Positions 17,065 to 26,127 of a DNA stretch of 53,983 nucleotides are shown piece after piece. A model generated the notes under the pieces. That model made no database searches. It was not told the DNA's origin and worked only from the letters and a program-made list of their open reading frames with translations. The DNA is taken from the NCBI GenBank assembly GCA_050741915.1, contig JBOGEX010000125.1:1-53983 (forward strand), read 5' to 3'. The position numbers and the translations under genes are program-made. The stretch comes from JACCTH01 sp050741915. Its GTDB lineage: Bacteria > Actinomycetota > Acidimicrobiia > Spongiisociales > ZC4RG35. Every line of letters begins with the position of its first letter. Position 1 is the stretch's first letter.

Positions 17065-17978
17065 TGGTCGACAACGGGCGGTCTTCGCCAGCCACGTGCC
17101 CAATCGCTTCCGGCCATCTCCTTCCTGCCTTCCGGGCGAACTGTGAGCAACTCGAGGGCGCCACCGGCTGAGCCCACCATGAGCCGGTCGCCGGTCGTCT
17201 CGAATTGACCGGTGGGCAGATCGCGGTCTGTGGGTCGGGCGGCAATCACCCCGAGTCGTTCTCCATCGAGGAGAAGGACCGCGCCTGGTTTGGGCGTGAG
17301 CGCCCGGATCTTCCTGGCATTCGACTCCGCACTTTGTCTGAGATCGAGAATCCGGTCGGAGGCCTGAAGCCGGGGGGCGTAGGTCGCCCTGGCTCCGTCT
17401 TGGGGAACGGGCGTCAGCCGTCCCGCCAGCAGGGCGGGAAGCGTCTCGGCAAGCAGGGAAGCGCCGACGAGAGCGAGTCGCTCCGTCAGTTCTCCCGCAG
17501 TTTCCTCACCCCCGATCACAACCGAAAGGGCCGCGAAGACCGGTCCGGTGTCGAGGCCCTCTTCGAGAGACATGATCGATACCCCGGTCTCTTGGTCACC
17601 CGCGGCAATGGCAGCCGCGACAGGAGAGGCTCCCCGCCAGCGTGGGAGGAGCGAGAAGTGTACGTTCACCAAACCGTGTTTCGGGGCCTTGAGAACGTTG
17701 GCGGGAATGATCACCCCAAAGGCCGTCACCACCGCCAGGTCTACCTCGAAAAGGCGAGGGTCGATGGCAGCTCCTCGCGCCGCCTCCACGACATTGAGAC
17801 CTCGAGCGAGGGCGGCAGCTTTGACCGGCGAAGGGACCGGTCTCTTGCTTCTGCCCATCGGCCGATCCGGCCGGGTGACTACCGCCACCACCTCGGCGAC
17901 CTGCGCCAGCTTTTCGAGGCTGGGCACGGCCGCCGCCGGGGTCCCCAGGAAGACGGCTCGGAACGGAGGGTTGCTCAC
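17061..17978 (-). CDS. fmt: methionyl-tRNA formyltransferase
   Basis: This enzyme formylates the initiator Met-tRNA using 10-formyltetrahydrofolate. The 305 residues show the N-terminal hydrolase fold with FLGTPAAAVPSLEKL, VVTRPDRPMGRSKR, GVIIPANVLKAPKHGLVNVH and SLLPRWRGASPVAAAI, and a C-terminal OB-like domain. The Asn-His-Asp catalytic set lies in NVHFSLLPRW and DTGPV. GTG start at 17978 overlapping the def stop, and its own stop overlapping rsmB. Confidence 0.96.
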   Translation of the reverse strand: MSNPPFRAVFLGTPAAAVPSLEKLAQVAEVVAVVTRPDRPMGRSKRPVPSPVKAAALARGLNVVEAARGAAIDPRLFEVDLAVVTAFGVIIPANVLKAPKHGLVNVHFSLLPRWRGASPVAAAIAAGDQETGVSIMSLEEGLDTGPVFAALSVVIGGEETAGELTERLALVGASLLAETLPALLAGRLTPVPQDGARATYAPRLQASDRILDLRQSAESNARKIRALTPKPGAVLLLDGERLGVIAARPTDRDLPTGQFETTGDRLMVGSAGGALELLTVRPEGRKEMAGSDWARGWRRPPVVDQ

Positions 17979-18478
17979 GCCTCCAGTCCGAGAGCTTCCT
18001 CGCGCAGGCTCTTCAGCGCCAGTTTGCGAACCTTCTGGTCGAGCCGCTCAATGAGAAGGATTCCCCGCAGGTGATCGATCTCGTGCTGGAGGACCCGACC
18101 CAGGAGCCCTTCGCCGAAGTACTCGACCGTCTTGCCCTCGAGGTCGAGTCCCCGCGCTCGAACATAAGCTGGGCGGATAATGGGCCAATAGTGACCTGGC
18201 ACCGATAGGCAGCCCTCCTCGTACTCGTACTCCCCGTCGCTTTCGACGAGGTCAGGATTGATCAATACTCGAGCGCCATTGCCATCCTGAGCATCGAAGA
18301 CGATGACTGCGCGGGACACCCCGATCTGGGGAGCAGCCAAGCCCACCCCGGGAGCTGCGTACATCGTTTCGATCATGTCCGTCACCAACTTGCGAACGCC
18401 GGTATCGATCTCTTTGACGGGTGAAGTGGGCATCCGGAGCACGGGATCGCCAAAGCGTCGAATCGGAAAGAGAGCCAT
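17975..18478 (-). CDS. def: peptide deformylase
   Basis: It removes the N-formyl group from new proteins, pairing functionally with fmt, which follows immediately. All three metal-site motifs are present: GVGLAAPQIG, EEGCLSVPG and QHEIDHLRG (usually QHEIDHLNG). The 167-residue length is normal. The ATG at 18478 is 36 bases after priA. Confidence 0.96.
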   Translation of the reverse strand: MALFPIRRFGDPVLRMPTSPVKEIDTGVRKLVTDMIETMYAAPGVGLAAPQIGVSRAVIVFDAQDGNGARVLINPDLVESDGEYEYEEGCLSVPGHYWPIIRPAYVRARGLDLEGKTVEYFGEGLLGRVLQHEIDHLRGILLIERLDQKVRKLALKSLREEALGLEA

Positions 18479-18514
18479 ATCGGGGCGGGTAATTATGCCG
18501 CCGAAGAAGCCTGG

Positions 18515-20398
18515 TCAGAGATCGATCGGATCCGAATCGATGCGTACGACCGTTCCCGCTTCCCGCCACTGTTGGACAAGGGGGCGCAGCGCCAATCTCA
18601 CCGACCCGAGATCGCGGCCCTGGATCAGCCAGCGCTGAGCCGGTTCACCGGTGGTCGTCACCCTGGTCATCGGACCCAATAGGCTGGCACCGGAGACGAC
18701 CTTCTCGAGCTCGTGGATGTTTTGCGGAGCCGGGCCGCGAGTCTCGACGATCAATAGCTGGCCGGCGGGTGGCAGCCGGAGTTGACGACGACTCTCCACT
18801 TCGGCCTCGAGAAAAGGCATCGGGTCTCCCGATCGCAGTGCCGAGATCACCGGATGGTCGGGTAAAGCCGTCTGAATCAAGCCGCGGCTCGACGGTCCCT
18901 CGACTTTGCCCACCAGGCGAGCGAGAACTCGCAACGCTTCCTCGGATGCCCGGAAGTGGGTTCCCAGAATGAGCCCATCGGCGTCGACAGCCACCACCAG
19001 CGCCTGGGCTTCCAGGGCGGCAAGGTCGGCTTCGCTTCCTACCGTCAGTCGAGAATGAACGCTGCTACCCAGTTTCCTCTCCAGCTCTTCGGCAATACGG
19101 CCTGCTCCGGCGCCCATCGGGACGAAGTGTTCGCTTCCACACTGCCGACAGGGACCGAGAGTCGCTCCACAACGGACACACGTGGTACCGGGCTCGGGCC
19201 TCGATCCGCAACGGACACAGCGCCTCAGGGTCTGGCACTGTCGGCAGCGGAACGCCGGGGCGTATCCACGGCGGTGAGCGAAGACGAAGACCTTTCCTCT
19301 CCGATCGGTCACAGCTTTGATGGCACCGAGCGCTGTCAGCCCGACGTAGCCGCTGCGGCCCTCTTCCCGGCTGCGATCGACAATCTCCACCGGAGGCCAC
19401 GCCCGGCGCCAGCTCCGGATGACACTCGGTCCCGTCGCCACCGTTTCGGTGGTCGGGGTCGGCCCTACGAACGCCAAGCCGAGTCCGGCAACGTTGGCCC
19501 GGGTGCGCGCCAGGTCGCGCACGGAAATGGTCGGAGTTTGTCGGTCCTTCATCGCCCGCCTTCCCTCTTCGACCACGACCAAGGCGCGCAGATCTGCTAC
19601 CTGCCAGGTCGATATGCGGGGAGTCCCGATGAGGAGGCGCCCGGGCACTTGGCAGGCTGCCCAGGCCTCGGTGATCTCGGCGGCAGATGATTCGGTGGAG
19701 ACCACCACGACCGTGTCACCAAACGCCCCCCGGGCGTGTGCACCGAGAGCCGATGCCTCGGCACCGGTTGGGACCATCACCATCAGGCTCTTCCGGACTT
19801 CGAGAATGGGTCGGGCGAGCAGGCCGAGCCACTCGAAGGCTGAGGAGGGGCCGAGAACGACGGTGGCTGGGCCGCGCTTGTTGGCTCCGATCATGGCGGC
19901 AAAGTCGGTCAGCGGATGGGATTTGTGCCCTGTTGGCGACTCGTACGCCGGGAGCGCCGGTAGGCGGTTGGCAAGGTTGGGGGGCGCCGATTTTGCGAGA
20001 AGCACCGATAGCGGAGCCACGTACCGATGCGCCGCCCATTGCAATGCTGCCAGCAACTGCTCGTCGAAGAGCGGCAGTTTCATAACCAGGGGTCCGACCG
20101 GTCGGAGCTTGTCGAGAGCACGAGGAGGAGTGTTGGTGGTCTCCACCACGAAGCCGCGAGTTCGCCGGCCGCCCAGCGGAACCCGCACCAGCGCCCCCAC
20201 CCTCATCTCCTCGACGCGCTCGGGGGCGATGGCGTACCAGAAGCCTTGATCGACGGCAAAGCTCGGTACCGCTGGCACGACCCGGGCCGCAACCGGGGAG
20301 TCTGCCGGCTGTTTTCGCTGTCCTCCGGCGGGCTGGGGGGTGGTCAGAGGGAGCTGGCTGCCCGGGTCAACTCGGCAGCTAACGCGGTTGATTCCCAC
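18515..20398 (-). CDS. priA: PriA-like primosomal protein without helicase motifs
   Basis: PriA recognises stalled forks and reloads the replicative helicase. The 627-residue protein keeps the 3'-DNA-binding domain (VVPAVPSFAVDQGFWYAI, VPLGGRRTRGFVV), the winged region (WAAHRYVAPLSVLL) and the zinc-binding cysteines (CRQCQTLRRCVRCGS, CVRCGA, CRQCGSEHF). Where Walker A should be it has VVLGPSSAFEW, and where the DEEH box should be it has VVEEGRRAMKD, so ATP-driven unwinding is very unlikely. Loss of these motifs is typical of actinobacterial PriA. The GTG at 20398 lies inside the metK 3' end. The true start may be up to 40 codons later, since the family core begins about residue 39. Confidence 0.9.
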   Translation of the reverse strand: MGINRVSCRVDPGSQLPLTTPQPAGGQRKQPADSPVAARVVPAVPSFAVDQGFWYAIAPERVEEMRVGALVRVPLGGRRTRGFVVETTNTPPRALDKLRPVGPLVMKLPLFDEQLLAALQWAAHRYVAPLSVLLAKSAPPNLANRLPALPAYESPTGHKSHPLTDFAAMIGANKRGPATVVLGPSSAFEWLGLLARPILEVRKSLMVMVPTGAEASALGAHARGAFGDTVVVVSTESSAAEITEAWAACQVPGRLLIGTPRISTWQVADLRALVVVEEGRRAMKDRQTPTISVRDLARTRANVAGLGLAFVGPTPTTETVATGPSVIRSWRRAWPPVEIVDRSREEGRSGYVGLTALGAIKAVTDRRGKVFVFAHRRGYAPAFRCRQCQTLRRCVRCGSRPEPGTTCVRCGATLGPCRQCGSEHFVPMGAGAGRIAEELERKLGSSVHSRLTVGSEADLAALEAQALVVAVDADGLILGTHFRASEEALRVLARLVGKVEGPSSRGLIQTALPDHPVISALRSGDPMPFLEAEVESRRQLRLPPAGQLLIVETRGPAPQNIHELEKVVSGASLLGPMTRVTTTGEPAQRWLIQGRDLGSVRLALRPLVQQWREAGTVVRIDSDPIDL

Positions 20399-21525
20399 GG
20401 GAATTCCGGGCGTCCGAAGTGACCGTAAGCCGCGGTCGGCCGGTAGATCGGCCGACGCAAATCGAGCCGGTCGATGATCGCCTGCGGCCGGAAGTCGAAG
20501 AAGTCAGCCACTAGTCCCTCCAGCCGGTCGGGAGGAATCGAAGACGTCTCGAAGGTGTCGACATGAATCGAGAAAGGTGCCGCCCGCCCGATGGCGTAGG
20601 CGAGCTGAACCTCGCATCGTTGGGCGAGACCCGCGGCCACCACGTTCTTGGCCGCGTGACGGGCGGCGTACGTCGCCGACCGGTCGACCTTGGTCGGATC
20701 CTTGCCTGAAAAAGCTCCTCCACCGTGGCGGGCATAACCACCGTAGGTGTCGACGATGATCTTGCGGCCGGTGAGGCCAGTGTCGGCATGTGGTCCGCCA
20801 ACCTCAAACCGGCCGGAGGGATTGACATAGAAGGCAGCCTTCTGGTCCAAAAGCGCTTCCGGAATCGAAGGAACCACCACCTGCTCCCAAAAGTCCGACC
20901 GCATCCCGGCTTCTAGATCGACTCCGGGGGCGTGATGGGCGGAGATGAGAACGCTCGCCACTCGCACCGGGCGCCGCCCTTCGTACTCGACCATCACCTG
21001 GGTCTTGCCGTCTGGGCGCAAGTAAGAGAGGGTGCCATGCCTTCGTACGTCGGCCAGTCGCTCGGCCAGCCGGTGGGCGAGCTGGATGGGGAGCGGCATC
21101 AACTCAGGTGTCTCGTCGATGGCAAAGCCAAACATGATTCCTTGGTCGCCGGCGCCGAGCAGGTCGTATAGATCGGTCGAACCGGAGCGGGCCTCTTCGG
21201 CCCGGGTGACGCCGGCGGCAATATCGGGGCTTTGTTGGTGGATGAGAACTGTGACCTCGATCGAATCGGCTGAGAACTCGGCGTCGCCGATATAACCAAT
21301 TTCGGCGATAGCTTCTCGCGCCACCTTCTCGGGCTCGATCGACGCTGTGGTGTTCAGCTCTCCCGCAATGACAGCTTTCCCGGTGGTGACCAGGGTCTCG
21401 CAGGCCACTCGTCCCTCCGGATCCTGAGCAAGCACGGCATCGAGGACACTGTCGGAGACGGCGTCGGCGACCTTGTCGGGATGCCCCTCGGTGACCGATT
21501 CCGAGGCGAAATACCAGCGACGCAT
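20344..21525 (-). CDS. metK: S-adenosylmethionine synthetase
   Basis: It makes S-adenosylmethionine from methionine and ATP. The 393 residues start MRRWYFASESVTEGHPDKVA, giving the conserved N-terminal GHPDK. They continue with GAGDQGIMFGFA, the P-loop GGGAFSGKDPTKVDRSATYA and the C-terminal DFFDFRPQAIIDRLDL. The ATG at 21525 fits the family start; upstream in-frame ATGs lie in or against coaBC. The distance to coaBC is 29 bases. Confidence 0.97.
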   Translation of the reverse strand: MRRWYFASESVTEGHPDKVADAVSDSVLDAVLAQDPEGRVACETLVTTGKAVIAGELNTTASIEPEKVAREAIAEIGYIGDAEFSADSIEVTVLIHQQSPDIAAGVTRAEEARSGSTDLYDLLGAGDQGIMFGFAIDETPELMPLPIQLAHRLAERLADVRRHGTLSYLRPDGKTQVMVEYEGRRPVRVASVLISAHHAPGVDLEAGMRSDFWEQVVVPSIPEALLDQKAAFYVNPSGRFEVGGPHADTGLTGRKIIVDTYGGYARHGGGAFSGKDPTKVDRSATYAARHAAKNVVAAGLAQRCEVQLAYAIGRAAPFSIHVDTFETSSIPPDRLEGLVADFFDFRPQAIIDRLDLRRPIYRPTAAYGHFGRPEFPWESTALAAELTRAASSL

Positions 21526-21554
21526 GAATGGGCGCGAGCTTACCGCCATCGCCG

Positions 21555-22733
21555 TTACGGACTGAGGCGGGTCTGAATCAGGTCCCAGAGCCGCGCCGCC
21601 ACCTCCTGTTTGGAGAGAAGGGGCCACTCTTCCACCTGTCCGTCGGAAGTGATGATCGCCACCCGATTGGTGTCCACGGCAAATCCCGCTCCCGGCTCTG
21701 ACACATCATTGGCGACTGTCAAGTCGCTGCCCTTGCGGAGGGCTTTTTCGACTGCCCGCGACAGATTCGACGTCTCTGCCGAGAATCCGACCACGAATGG
21801 CCGCTTCGGTCGGGCGAGGACTCCACTCAGGATGTCGGGAGTGGGTTCGAGCGAGATCTCTGGTGGCCCCTCGCTGCGAGAAAGTTTCGATGACTTGGGA
21901 TCCTTGGGTCGAAAATCGGCCACAGCCGCAGCCATGACCGCGACGTCGACATCGAGGTCGGCCACTGCGTCGGCCATCTCCTGGGCGGACTCGACGCGAA
22001 TGATTTCAATGGCGGGATGCGACGGTCGATCCGCGGTGGTGATCAGATGGACGCGTGCTCCTCGCCGGGCCGCCTCCTCGGCGATGGAGTGGCCCATCTT
22101 GCCCGATGAGCGGTTGCCGAGGAAGCGAACGGGGTCGATGGCTTCCCGGGTGCCGCCGGCCGTGACCAACACCGACAGACCGCTCAAGGGTCCGGCCAGG
22201 AGATCGATCAGCGCCTCGAAGATCTCTTCGGGTTCGGCCATACGGCCAATACCTTCGTCGCCGCCGGCCAGGGCGCCGGTTCCCGGCCCGACTAACGACC
22301 GGCCATCCTGGCGGAGCACGTCAATGTTGCGCTGGGTGGCCGGGTGCTCCCACATCTCCGTATGCATGGCGGGCGCCAGCAGGACCGGGGCGGTGGTGGC
22401 AAGGAGGGTGGCGCTGGCGGCCTCTTCGGAGATGCCGAGGGCGAGACGCGCCAAAGTCGCGGCCGTGGCGGGGGCGACAACAACAGCCTCCGCCCATCGT
22501 CCCAACTCCGTGTGGGGACTCACCTGATCGGGAGAGAACAAGGAGCGCACCACGGGGTGGCCGGTGATGGCCGCGAAGGTGGTCGGGCCGATGAAGTTGG
22601 TGGCTTCTTCGGTTACTACCACTCTCACGTCGGCTCGAGCCTCGATCAGCAATCGAGCCAGATAGGCCGATTTGTATGCCGCCACCCCGCCAGTGACGAC
22701 CAGGACGATGCGCCGACCCGCAAGAGCCGACAT
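21555..22733 (-). CDS. coaBC: phosphopantothenoylcysteine decarboxylase/synthetase
   Basis: This bifunctional enzyme of coenzyme A synthesis joins cysteine to phosphopantothenate and then decarboxylates the product. The FMN-dependent CoaC half (about 1-185) has VTGGVAAYKSAYLARLL, the active-site His in SPHTELGRWAE, and LLAPAMHTEMWEHPA. The CoaB half (about 190-392) has VTAGGTREAIDPVRFLGNRS, SSGKMG, AAAVADFRPK and VVGFSAET. It lies nine bases after rpoZ. Confidence 0.96.
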   Translation of the reverse strand: MSALAGRRIVLVVTGGVAAYKSAYLARLLIEARADVRVVVTEEATNFIGPTTFAAITGHPVVRSLFSPDQVSPHTELGRWAEAVVVAPATAATLARLALGISEEAASATLLATTAPVLLAPAMHTEMWEHPATQRNIDVLRQDGRSLVGPGTGALAGGDEGIGRMAEPEEIFEALIDLLAGPLSGLSVLVTAGGTREAIDPVRFLGNRSSGKMGHSIAEEAARRGARVHLITTADRPSHPAIEIIRVESAQEMADAVADLDVDVAVMAAAVADFRPKDPKSSKLSRSEGPPEISLEPTPDILSGVLARPKRPFVVGFSAETSNLSRAVEKALRKGSDLTVANDVSEPGAGFAVDTNRVAIITSDGQVEEWPLLSKQEVAARLWDLIQTRLSP

Positions 22734-22742
22734 CAGTCCCGG

Positions 22743-22964
22743 TTACTCCTCGGCGTGCTGTGCCTCCACCATTCCGCCCGCGATCTCCTCCATGGCGATG
22801 GTGAGGGGTTTGCGGGAGAGGCTGTTGACCTGCGGGGGAATGTTTTTGCCCTCGTTCGAACCGAGCCCGCTGTAATAGGCGTTGATCTGGCGAGCCCGAC
22901 GGGCCGCCACAACCACCGTGGCGAAACGGTTGCCGATGTTGTCGATGACGTCCTCAATCTTCAT
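22743..22964 (-). CDS. rpoZ: RNA polymerase omega subunit
   Basis: Omega helps fold and hold the beta-prime subunit. The 73-residue protein has the short helical core (IGNRFATVVVAARRARQINA) and the region LSRKPLTIAMEEIAGG that matches actinobacterial omega. Start ATG at 22964, 24 bases after gmk, in the standard gmk-rpoZ-coaBC order. Confidence 0.94.
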   Translation of the reverse strand: MKIEDVIDNIGNRFATVVVAARRARQINAYYSGLGSNEGKNIPPQVNSLSRKPLTIAMEEIAGGMVEAQHAEE

Positions 22965-22988
22965 TGGACCTGTCTGGTCGGGGAAAGG

Positions 22989-23555
22989 TCATTCTACAGC
23001 CGACATGAGGCCGTCCACCTCTGCGATGCATCGCTCGAGATCGTCATTGGTGACGACATGGTTGAAGACTCCCCTGGCCTCGGCGATTTCTTGGCGGGCG
23101 ATCAGCAGGCGGCGGAGGATGTCCTCTTCGGAGGTGTCGGCCCTTCGACGCAGTCGGGCTTCGAGATCCTCGAGGCTGGGAGGCACAACGAAGAACATGA
23201 TCGCCTCGGGATAGCTGTCCGTTATTTGGCGGGCGCCTTGGACCTCGATCTCGAGCAGGACGTCCTCGCCCTTCTCTAGATGCTCGACGACTGGTTCCCG
23301 CAAGGTGCCGTATCTGCGGTCGTTGTATTCGGCCCACTCGAGAAGATCACCCGCTCGGATCAGCTTGACGAACTCGGCCAGAGCGACGAACCAGTACTGA
23401 ACTCCATGCTCCTCCCCCGGCCGCGGCGCCCGAGTGGTGGCCGAGACGGAGAAGTAGAAGTTGCGGAGTTCGCGCAGGCCTTTGACAACCGATGACTTGC
23501 CCGCACCCGAAGGACCAGAGATGACGAAGAGTCGCCCCCGGTTTTTGGCAGCCAA
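22989..23555 (-). CDS. gmk: guanylate kinase
   Basis: It phosphorylates GMP to GDP. The 188 residues show the P-loop ISGPSGAGKSSVV, SATTRAPRPGEEHGVQYWF for GMP binding, and LEIEVQGARQI. The start is TTG at 23555 with no obvious ribosome site, seven bases after the mihF stop, so translation may depend on coupling to mihF. Confidence 0.96.
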   Translation of the reverse strand: MAAKNRGRLFVISGPSGAGKSSVVKGLRELRNFYFSVSATTRAPRPGEEHGVQYWFVALAEFVKLIRAGDLLEWAEYNDRRYGTLREPVVEHLEKGEDVLLEIEVQGARQITDSYPEAIMFFVVPPSLEDLEARLRRRADTSEEDILRRLLIARQEIAEARGVFNHVVTNDDLERCIAEVDGLMSAVE

Positions 23556-23562
23556 TTGTGTA

Positions 23563-23883
23563 TCAGCCGAGTTCGGCGAGGAGCGCCTCTCGTTGACGCT
23601 CGCCCAGACCGCGTAACCGGCGGTTGGGTGCGATTTTGAGCGATTCCAGCCGGCGCTTGGCTCCGATCTTTCCCATTCCCGGCAGTGATTCGAGAACCGA
23701 TTCGACTTTCAGCCCCGCGACGTAATCCTCCGATTCGGCCCGGTCGAAGACCTCGCGCAATGTCAACGAGCCGGTCTTGAGCAGTTCCTTGACCTCGGCC
23801 CTGATCCTGCGGGCTTCGCCGGCCTTGGCCAGCGCCACCGCTCTTTGCTCGGGCGTGATCTGAGGCGGCTGCGGAGGGGTCAC
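23563..23883 (-). CDS. mihF: actinobacterial integration host factor
   Basis: This 106-residue DNA-binding nucleoid protein aligns over its whole length with mycobacterial mIHF: PEQRAVALAKAGEARRIRAE, TLREVFDRAESEDYV, VESVLESLPGMGKIGAKR and IAPNRRLRGLGERQREALLA. It contains the H2TH-like helix-turn-helix with LPGMGKIGA. The family is restricted to actinobacteria, so it is the best protein marker of phylum in the window. GTG start at 23883, immediately downstream of a likely leaderless promoter. Confidence 0.96.
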   Translation of the reverse strand: MTPPQPPQITPEQRAVALAKAGEARRIRAEVKELLKTGSLTLREVFDRAESEDYVAGLKVESVLESLPGMGKIGAKRRLESLKIAPNRRLRGLGERQREALLAELG

Positions 23884-23890
23884 GTCGCCG

Positions 23891-23896
23891 ATCCTA
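23891..23896 (-). promoter_or_regulatory. candidate -10 of a leaderless mihF transcript
   Basis: TAGGAT on the minus strand is followed by CGGCGAC and then the mihF GTG, seven bases away, so transcription would start at or next to the start codon. No -35 of consensus type is visible. An inverted repeat (TGACCAG...CTGGTCA, 23901-23922) lies just upstream across the MFS gene stop. Confidence 0.45.
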
Positions 23897-23908
23897 ACCC
23901 TGACCAGA

Positions 23909-25144
23909 TCAGGCCCTGGTCACTAGCTGGCCCTGGCGCATTCGCGAGGACGCCCAAACTCCGATGGCGAGGGCGAGCACGAAGGCCAGATTCGACAGCC
24001 AATGGAACCCAAAGCTCTCCTTGACGAACCCCGAGGCGAAAGCGGCGCCGCCCCCGAGGAGAGACAAGACCGCATCGGCCAATCCCTGGCTAGCCACCCG
24101 GTATTCGTCGTCGCTGGCCGAGACCAGCAAGCTCGAGCCGGCGATCAACCCAAAGCTCCATCCCAGGCCGAGCAGAAAGAGGCCGGCGAAGATAAGAACC
24201 GATTGATAACCGGCGATCACGGCCGCGAGGACCCCGGTCCCCAGAATTACCGCCCCGAGCCGGATCGAGCGGAGCGAACCGTAGCGGTCGACGATCCTTC
24301 CTACCACGGGCGACAAGCCGAACATGCCGAGAACGTGGACAGCAATCACCGCTCCCGAAAGCTCGGCTTGACCGTGGTCGCGCATATGGAGAGGAGTCAT
24401 CGTCATGACCGCCACCATGGCCGCCTGGCTGATGGCGATGGCGCCAATCCCGAGCAAAGCCAGTGGACGGGTCTTGATCATCGCCCAGATAGCGACTAGC
24501 GAATGCTTGCGCCCCGGCTCCGCCGTTGCGGCCCGCTCCGCTGCGCTCAACAACGGGTCGGGTCGCAGCCAAATTGCCACTACCGCGGCCGCCATCGCAA
24601 ATAGCAGTGCCGACACCAGGAGCGGAGCGATCCAGTTTCGAAACCCTTGCTCCATCCCCCATGTGTTCTCCCAGGCGCCGAGGCTCGGTCCCACCACTCC
24701 CCCGAGAGCGCCTACCCAGACCACGAGCGAAATCACCCGGCCCCGTTCCTCCGGTGATGCGAGGTCGGCTGCTGCGAACCGGCTTTGCAATGCGGCTGTC
24801 TGACCCGTTCCCACCAAGAGGAGAGCCAGCAACAAGGGGATGAAGAGCCCGGCTTGTCCCAGCAGGAAGCCGATCACTGCTCCCGCCGCCCCGAGCAGGT
24901 AGCCAGCCCCCAAAGCCGGCCGCCGACCTCTGGCGATCGCTCTCCGGGTCAAGGGAGCAGCCATGAAGGCTGTTCCCAGGGTCAAGGCAGCATTGGGGAG
25001 CCCGGCCCAACGGTCGGTGCCGGTGAGATCGGAGGCCAACAAGCCGAGCACCGACACCACCGTCACATAGCCGGCGGAGAAAAGCGCCTGACTTGTCATC
25101 AGCGTCACGAGCACCCGCCGGGGCACGGTTAACTGAGTTGCCAA
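23909..25144 (-). CDS. major facilitator superfamily transporter
   Basis: A 411-residue integral membrane protein with about twelve hydrophobic segments split by a central cytoplasmic loop (about 195-220, PDPLLSAAERAATAEPGRKH). An MFS A-like loop (RRAIARGRRPALGAG) lies between segments two and three, and its counterpart VGRIVDRYGSLRSIRLG lies in the second half. The overall pattern is that of a drug/proton antiporter-like exporter, but the substrate cannot be told. The annotated TTG start overlaps the SGNH gene by 16 bases; a GTG at 25126, just after that gene's stop, is equally plausible. Position suggests co-transcription with the SGNH and MBOAT genes. Confidence 0.85.
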   Translation of the reverse strand: MATQLTVPRRVLVTLMTSQALFSAGYVTVVSVLGLLASDLTGTDRWAGLPNAALTLGTAFMAAPLTRRAIARGRRPALGAGYLLGAAGAVIGFLLGQAGLFIPLLLALLLVGTGQTAALQSRFAAADLASPEERGRVISLVVWVGALGGVVGPSLGAWENTWGMEQGFRNWIAPLLVSALLFAMAAAVVAIWLRPDPLLSAAERAATAEPGRKHSLVAIWAMIKTRPLALLGIGAIAISQAAMVAVMTMTPLHMRDHGQAELSGAVIAVHVLGMFGLSPVVGRIVDRYGSLRSIRLGAVILGTGVLAAVIAGYQSVLIFAGLFLLGLGWSFGLIAGSSLLVSASDDEYRVASQGLADAVLSLLGGGAAFASGFVKESFGFHWLSNLAFVLALAIGVWASSRMRQGQLVTRA

Positions 25145-26127
25145 TTTTCCACGATCTCGGCCAAAGCCACTCTCGCCAACCTGATCCCTCCCGCGGTAGT
25201 GAGGTGGATGCCATCGTTCAGACGCATGTCGACCAGGTCCCCCTCCTCATTGGTCAGATACTCCGAGAATCCACCGTCGGGCCCAACAAAAACATCCCAA
25301 CTATTGATGTAGTTGACCCCCGGATGGGCCGCCGCCTCCGATTCGTAGATCCCGTTCATCGTTGCCACTTTCTCGCGGAAGGAGTCGGAACGAACGATCG
25401 GCATTCCGACCCAGTAGACGTCGCGGTTGTCGGCAGTCAATTCGTTCATCAGGTCGCCCACCCGCCGGCGATACTCCGCTAGCCATTCTTCGGTCCCGTA
25501 GTCGTACCAGGTGCCTTCGATCTGGATGGCCTGGGCGTCGTTCCCACCAAAGAAAAGGACGATGGCGTCTGGATCCTGCTCGGCCGAAATCTCGCGAAGT
25601 CGTGCTGGCCAGTCGAGAAAGTCGGTACGGGTGAGCCCGGAGTCGAACTCGTAGACGATTTCGGTCACGTCGATATAGCCGGTCTTTTCAGCTTCATTGG
25701 ACAGCATTGGTCCGAACTGGCCGACCATGGAGTCGCCCCCAATGAAGAGGCGGAGAGGGTCGGTGGCAGAAACCACCCTTCTCGCCTCAGTGGTGGTCGT
25801 CGTCAGAACCGGCGCCGTTGTGCTGACGGGCATCGCCGCCACCGGGCTGGTAGTTGTCGTTGGTGGCGCCCCTTGGCGTCCCAGTGCCAGATCGATGGCA
25901 TCGTGAGGGGTGTCAAGTAACAACAGCTGCGCGATGGAGTCAAACGGCTTAGCTGCCGCCACTGCTACCTCGCGCTTCCAACCCGCCTCCTGACGGCGTG
26001 CGGTTTCGAGGATGTCCGGTGCATTGAGGAGCAACCCGATGAACAACGCCACCACAGTGACGAAGATGGCGCTCCCGGCCGGCATGACCGGTCCTTTGCC
26101 AATCCAGGAGTCTGGTTCGAGGTCCAT
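25129..26127 (-). CDS. membrane-anchored SGNH/GDSL hydrolase
   Basis: The 332-residue protein has one N-terminal transmembrane segment (about 17-34, GSAIFVTVVALFIGLLL), a stalk with Thr/Pro-rich linker (about 88-115), and an extracellular SGNH domain. Motifs are GGDSMVGQFG (catalytic Ser about 133), FFGGND (about 192-197) and DGIHLTTAGG (Asp about 305, His about 308). With the MBOAT protein encoded just before it (TGATG overlap at the start), it probably forms an AlgI/AlgJ- or PatA/PatB-like pair that moves acyl groups onto, or takes them off, a surface glycan. The ATG at 26127 is chosen for the overlap and the membrane anchor. Confidence 0.9.
   Translation of the reverse strand: MDLEPDSWIGKGPVMPAGSAIFVTVVALFIGLLLNAPDILETARRQEAGWKREVAVAAAKPFDSIAQLLLLDTPHDAIDLALGRQGAPPTTTTSPVAAMPVSTTAPVLTTTTTEARRVVSATDPLRLFIGGDSMVGQFGPMLSNEAEKTGYIDVTEIVYEFDSGLTRTDFLDWPARLREISAEQDPDAIVLFFGGNDAQAIQIEGTWYDYGTEEWLAEYRRRVGDLMNELTADNRDVYWVGMPIVRSDSFREKVATMNGIYESEAAAHPGVNYINSWDVFVGPDGGFSEYLTNEEGDLVDMRLNDGIHLTTAGGIRLARVALAEIVENWQLS

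Noticed and set aside
23901..23922. Inverted repeat TGACCAG...CTGGTCA as a terminator of the MFS gene
   Set aside because: The stem is short and no T run follows; it may be an operator or chance.
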